Source: UBA6163 sp031411655
Lineage (GTDB): Bacteria > Planctomycetota > Planctomycetia > Pirellulales > Pirellulaceae
DNA: 64,000 nt
Direction: 5' to 3'
NCBI GenBank assembly: GCA_031411655.1
Contig: JANOBM010000096.1
Span: forward strand, 1-64,000
The first letter of the stretch is position 1, and each line of letters begins with the position of its first letter. The translations under genes and the position numbers were made by a program. Shown here piece by piece: positions 62,970-64,000 of this stretch. The notes below the pieces were generated by a model that ran no database searches, was not told the DNA's origin, and saw only the letters and a program-made list of their open reading frames with translations.

Positions 62970-64000
62970 ATGAGCACTAGTCCGCCTGCACCATCCGTCC
63001 CAACGCCCATCAGCGATCATTGGAATGGGTTTCAACGAGGGACGGCGATAGCGTTACTGATCCTGATCGGAGCGACCTGGCGTCTCTGGTTGGGGACACA
63101 TTCGTTCCCTGCCGTACCGATGTTGAGTTTGCCCACCTATGCACATTCACTTAACGACGGGATCGTTGCCCTGCTGCTGGTATCGCTTTTTGCAACGTCA
63201 TGTTCAATTCGCCCCAATCGCTATTTGCTTGGCTTCGTGCTGGTCGCATTGGTTGCAGTGTTCGCAAGCAATCAACACCGCTTACAGCCTTGGGCCTATC
63301 AAGCATCGCTTTACTTCCTCGTTTTTCTGGCCATGCCCGCGACCATGGGCAAGCGTTGGGTGACTGCGATCGCAATCAGTATCTACGTTTACTCGGCGCT
63401 GGGGAAATTTGACTATCAATTCCTGCATACTGTCGGACAAGACTTGGTCTCGTCCGTCGTTGGAAAAGGAGCATCGATCGAGATTCCGACTTGGCGGTTG
63501 TGCGCGGCAGCAGCCTTGCCCGCTTCCGAATTGCTCATCGGTATGGGGCTCTGTTTTCGTGCTGTTCGCATTTGGGCCGGAGTCGCCGCCATGCTGATGC
63601 ATCTTTCGTTGATCGCAATCCTTGGTCCGTGGATGCTGGATCACAGCCTTGGCGTTGTTTTTTGGAACGGCTGTCTACTCATTCAAGCATGGTTTCTTTT
63701 CGTCCGCAGCTCATTCAACCAATCGGAACAATTTTCGGTGGGGTTCCTTTCTTCGGTGGGATTCCTTTCGATACCTGCTCGAATCGTTGTCGCTGCGGCA
63801 TTGATGTTACCGCTGACTGAACGACAAGGCGTCTGGGATCATTGGCCATCGTGGTCGCTCTATTCGCCCCACACCAGCCGTACCGAGATCGAGATACATC
63901 ATTCACAATCAAAGAATTTGCCCATCGACTTAATGCCATTCGTGTCCACAGTCGACGATCATGACGGTTGGCAATCCATTGCGATCGACCAATGGTCCCT
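62970..64000 (+). CDS. Multi-span membrane protein, partial (runs off window)
   Basis: From ATG 62970 the frame is open to the window end, about 343 codons. About seven to eight membrane helices are seen, for example TAIALLILIGATWRLWL, NDGIVALLLVSLFATS and YLLGFVLVALVAVFAS. The segment IYVYSALGKFDYQFLHTVG then ASELLIGMGLCFR resembles MauE/DoxX-like membrane proteins, though I am unsure of the family. Two copies of SVGFLS come from an 18-bp repeat (near 63737-63772). It is divergent from lexA and its promoter may overlap the lexA control region. Confidence 0.7.
   Translation, partial: MSTSPPAPSVPTPISDHWNGFQRGTAIALLILIGATWRLWLGTHSFPAVPMLSLPTYAHSLNDGIVALLLVSLFATSCSIRPNRYLLGFVLVALVAVFASNQHRLQPWAYQASLYFLVFLAMPATMGKRWVTAIAISIYVYSALGKFDYQFLHTVGQDLVSSVVGKGASIEIPTWRLCAAAALPASELLIGMGLCFRAVRIWAGVAAMLMHLSLIAILGPWMLDHSLGVVFWNGCLLIQAWFLFVRSSFNQSEQFSVGFLSSVGFLSIPARIVVAAALMLPLTERQGVWDHWPSWSLYSPHTSRTEIEIHHSQSKNLPIDLMPFVSTVDDHDGWQSIAIDQWS

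Noticed and set aside
62774..63010. 79-residue N-terminal extension of LexA
   Set aside because: The family starts at the ATG 62773; the extension covers the promoter and overlaps the divergent gene.
1..64000. CRISPR arrays, tRNA, rRNA, tmRNA
   Set aside because: No regularly spaced direct repeats of CRISPR length were seen; GTTCGAATC-like strings met while reading were not in cloverleaf context. A tRNAscan run would be decisive.

Overview
The window reads as chromosomal DNA of a planctomycete, most likely a Pirellulales or Rhodopirellula-type marine bacterium. The evidence is the set of lineage hallmarks: a DUF1559 pseudopilin-like protein, two very large PVC-type dehydrogenase proteins with C-terminal CxxCH haem sites, an N-terminal LLEDRCLLS surface-protein motif, membrane proteins carrying a 'YTIRSLLI' segment, an ECF sigma factor with a large membrane anti-sigma, a TMTC-like TPR membrane protein, and frequent GTG/TTG starts. 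No rRNA, tRNA, CRISPR array or intact insertion sequence was seen. The only mobile-element trace is a decayed IS66 transposase C-terminus near 1.2-1.4 kb.

Layout. 1-7.3 kb: the N-terminus of a secreted surface protein on the minus strand, a long non-coding stretch with the IS66 relic, two small membrane proteins, a MazG-like pyrophosphohydrolase and a zinc-ribbon membrane protein. 7.3-16.6 kb: a secreted isochorismatase-fold hydrolase, then two minus-strand extracytoplasmic giants. The larger one (about 1640 aa) joins SGNH hydrolase, beta-propeller dehydrogenase, HEAT, PA14, cupredoxin and cytochrome c domains. 16.6-24.1 kb: membrane proteins, then ECF sigma factor, anti-sigma and TMTC-like protein in one co-directional run, then a DUF1559 gene. 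24.2-27.8 kb: a sensor kinase and NtrC-type activator that overlap by ATGA, and a ferritin-like protein ended by a clear terminator. 27.9-41.7 kb: membrane and envelope proteins, the fluoride channel CrcB, acetolactate synthase, an SMP-30 lactonase, PolX, an HNH nuclease, a DUF456 protein and small hypotheticals. 42-48.4 kb: NHL-type propeller, CoA-disulfide-reductase/rhodanese fusion, STN-domain protein, HEAT/TPR protein and a thioredoxin/YHS-like protein. 48.8-56.4 kb: a short rpmJ (L36), larC, an RNase HII-like protein, an HD-GYP protein, a D-2-hydroxyacid dehydrogenase, a GIY-YIG protein with a signal peptide, a Nudix hydrolase and nusB. 56.6-64 kb: rpsA with a strong terminator, a second kinase/NtrC-type activator pair, lexA with a readable promoter and palindromes, and a membrane protein that runs off the window end.

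How the genes may work together. Housekeeping functions (IlvB, NusB, S1, L36, LexA) are interspersed with envelope and regulatory genes. Two independent two-component systems with sigma-54 activators suggest much sigma-54 control. The sigma/anti-sigma/TMTC run suggests envelope-stress control of a membrane glycosyltransferase-like protein. The giant copper/haem protein and its neighbour look like periplasmic oxidoreductases for carbohydrate or alcohol substrates; that role is inferred from their domains. I did not find a single clearly defined new system. The most distinctive items are the multi-cofactor giant, the secreted GIY-YIG protein, the divergent RNase HII-like family and the palindromic intergenic repeats around nusB.
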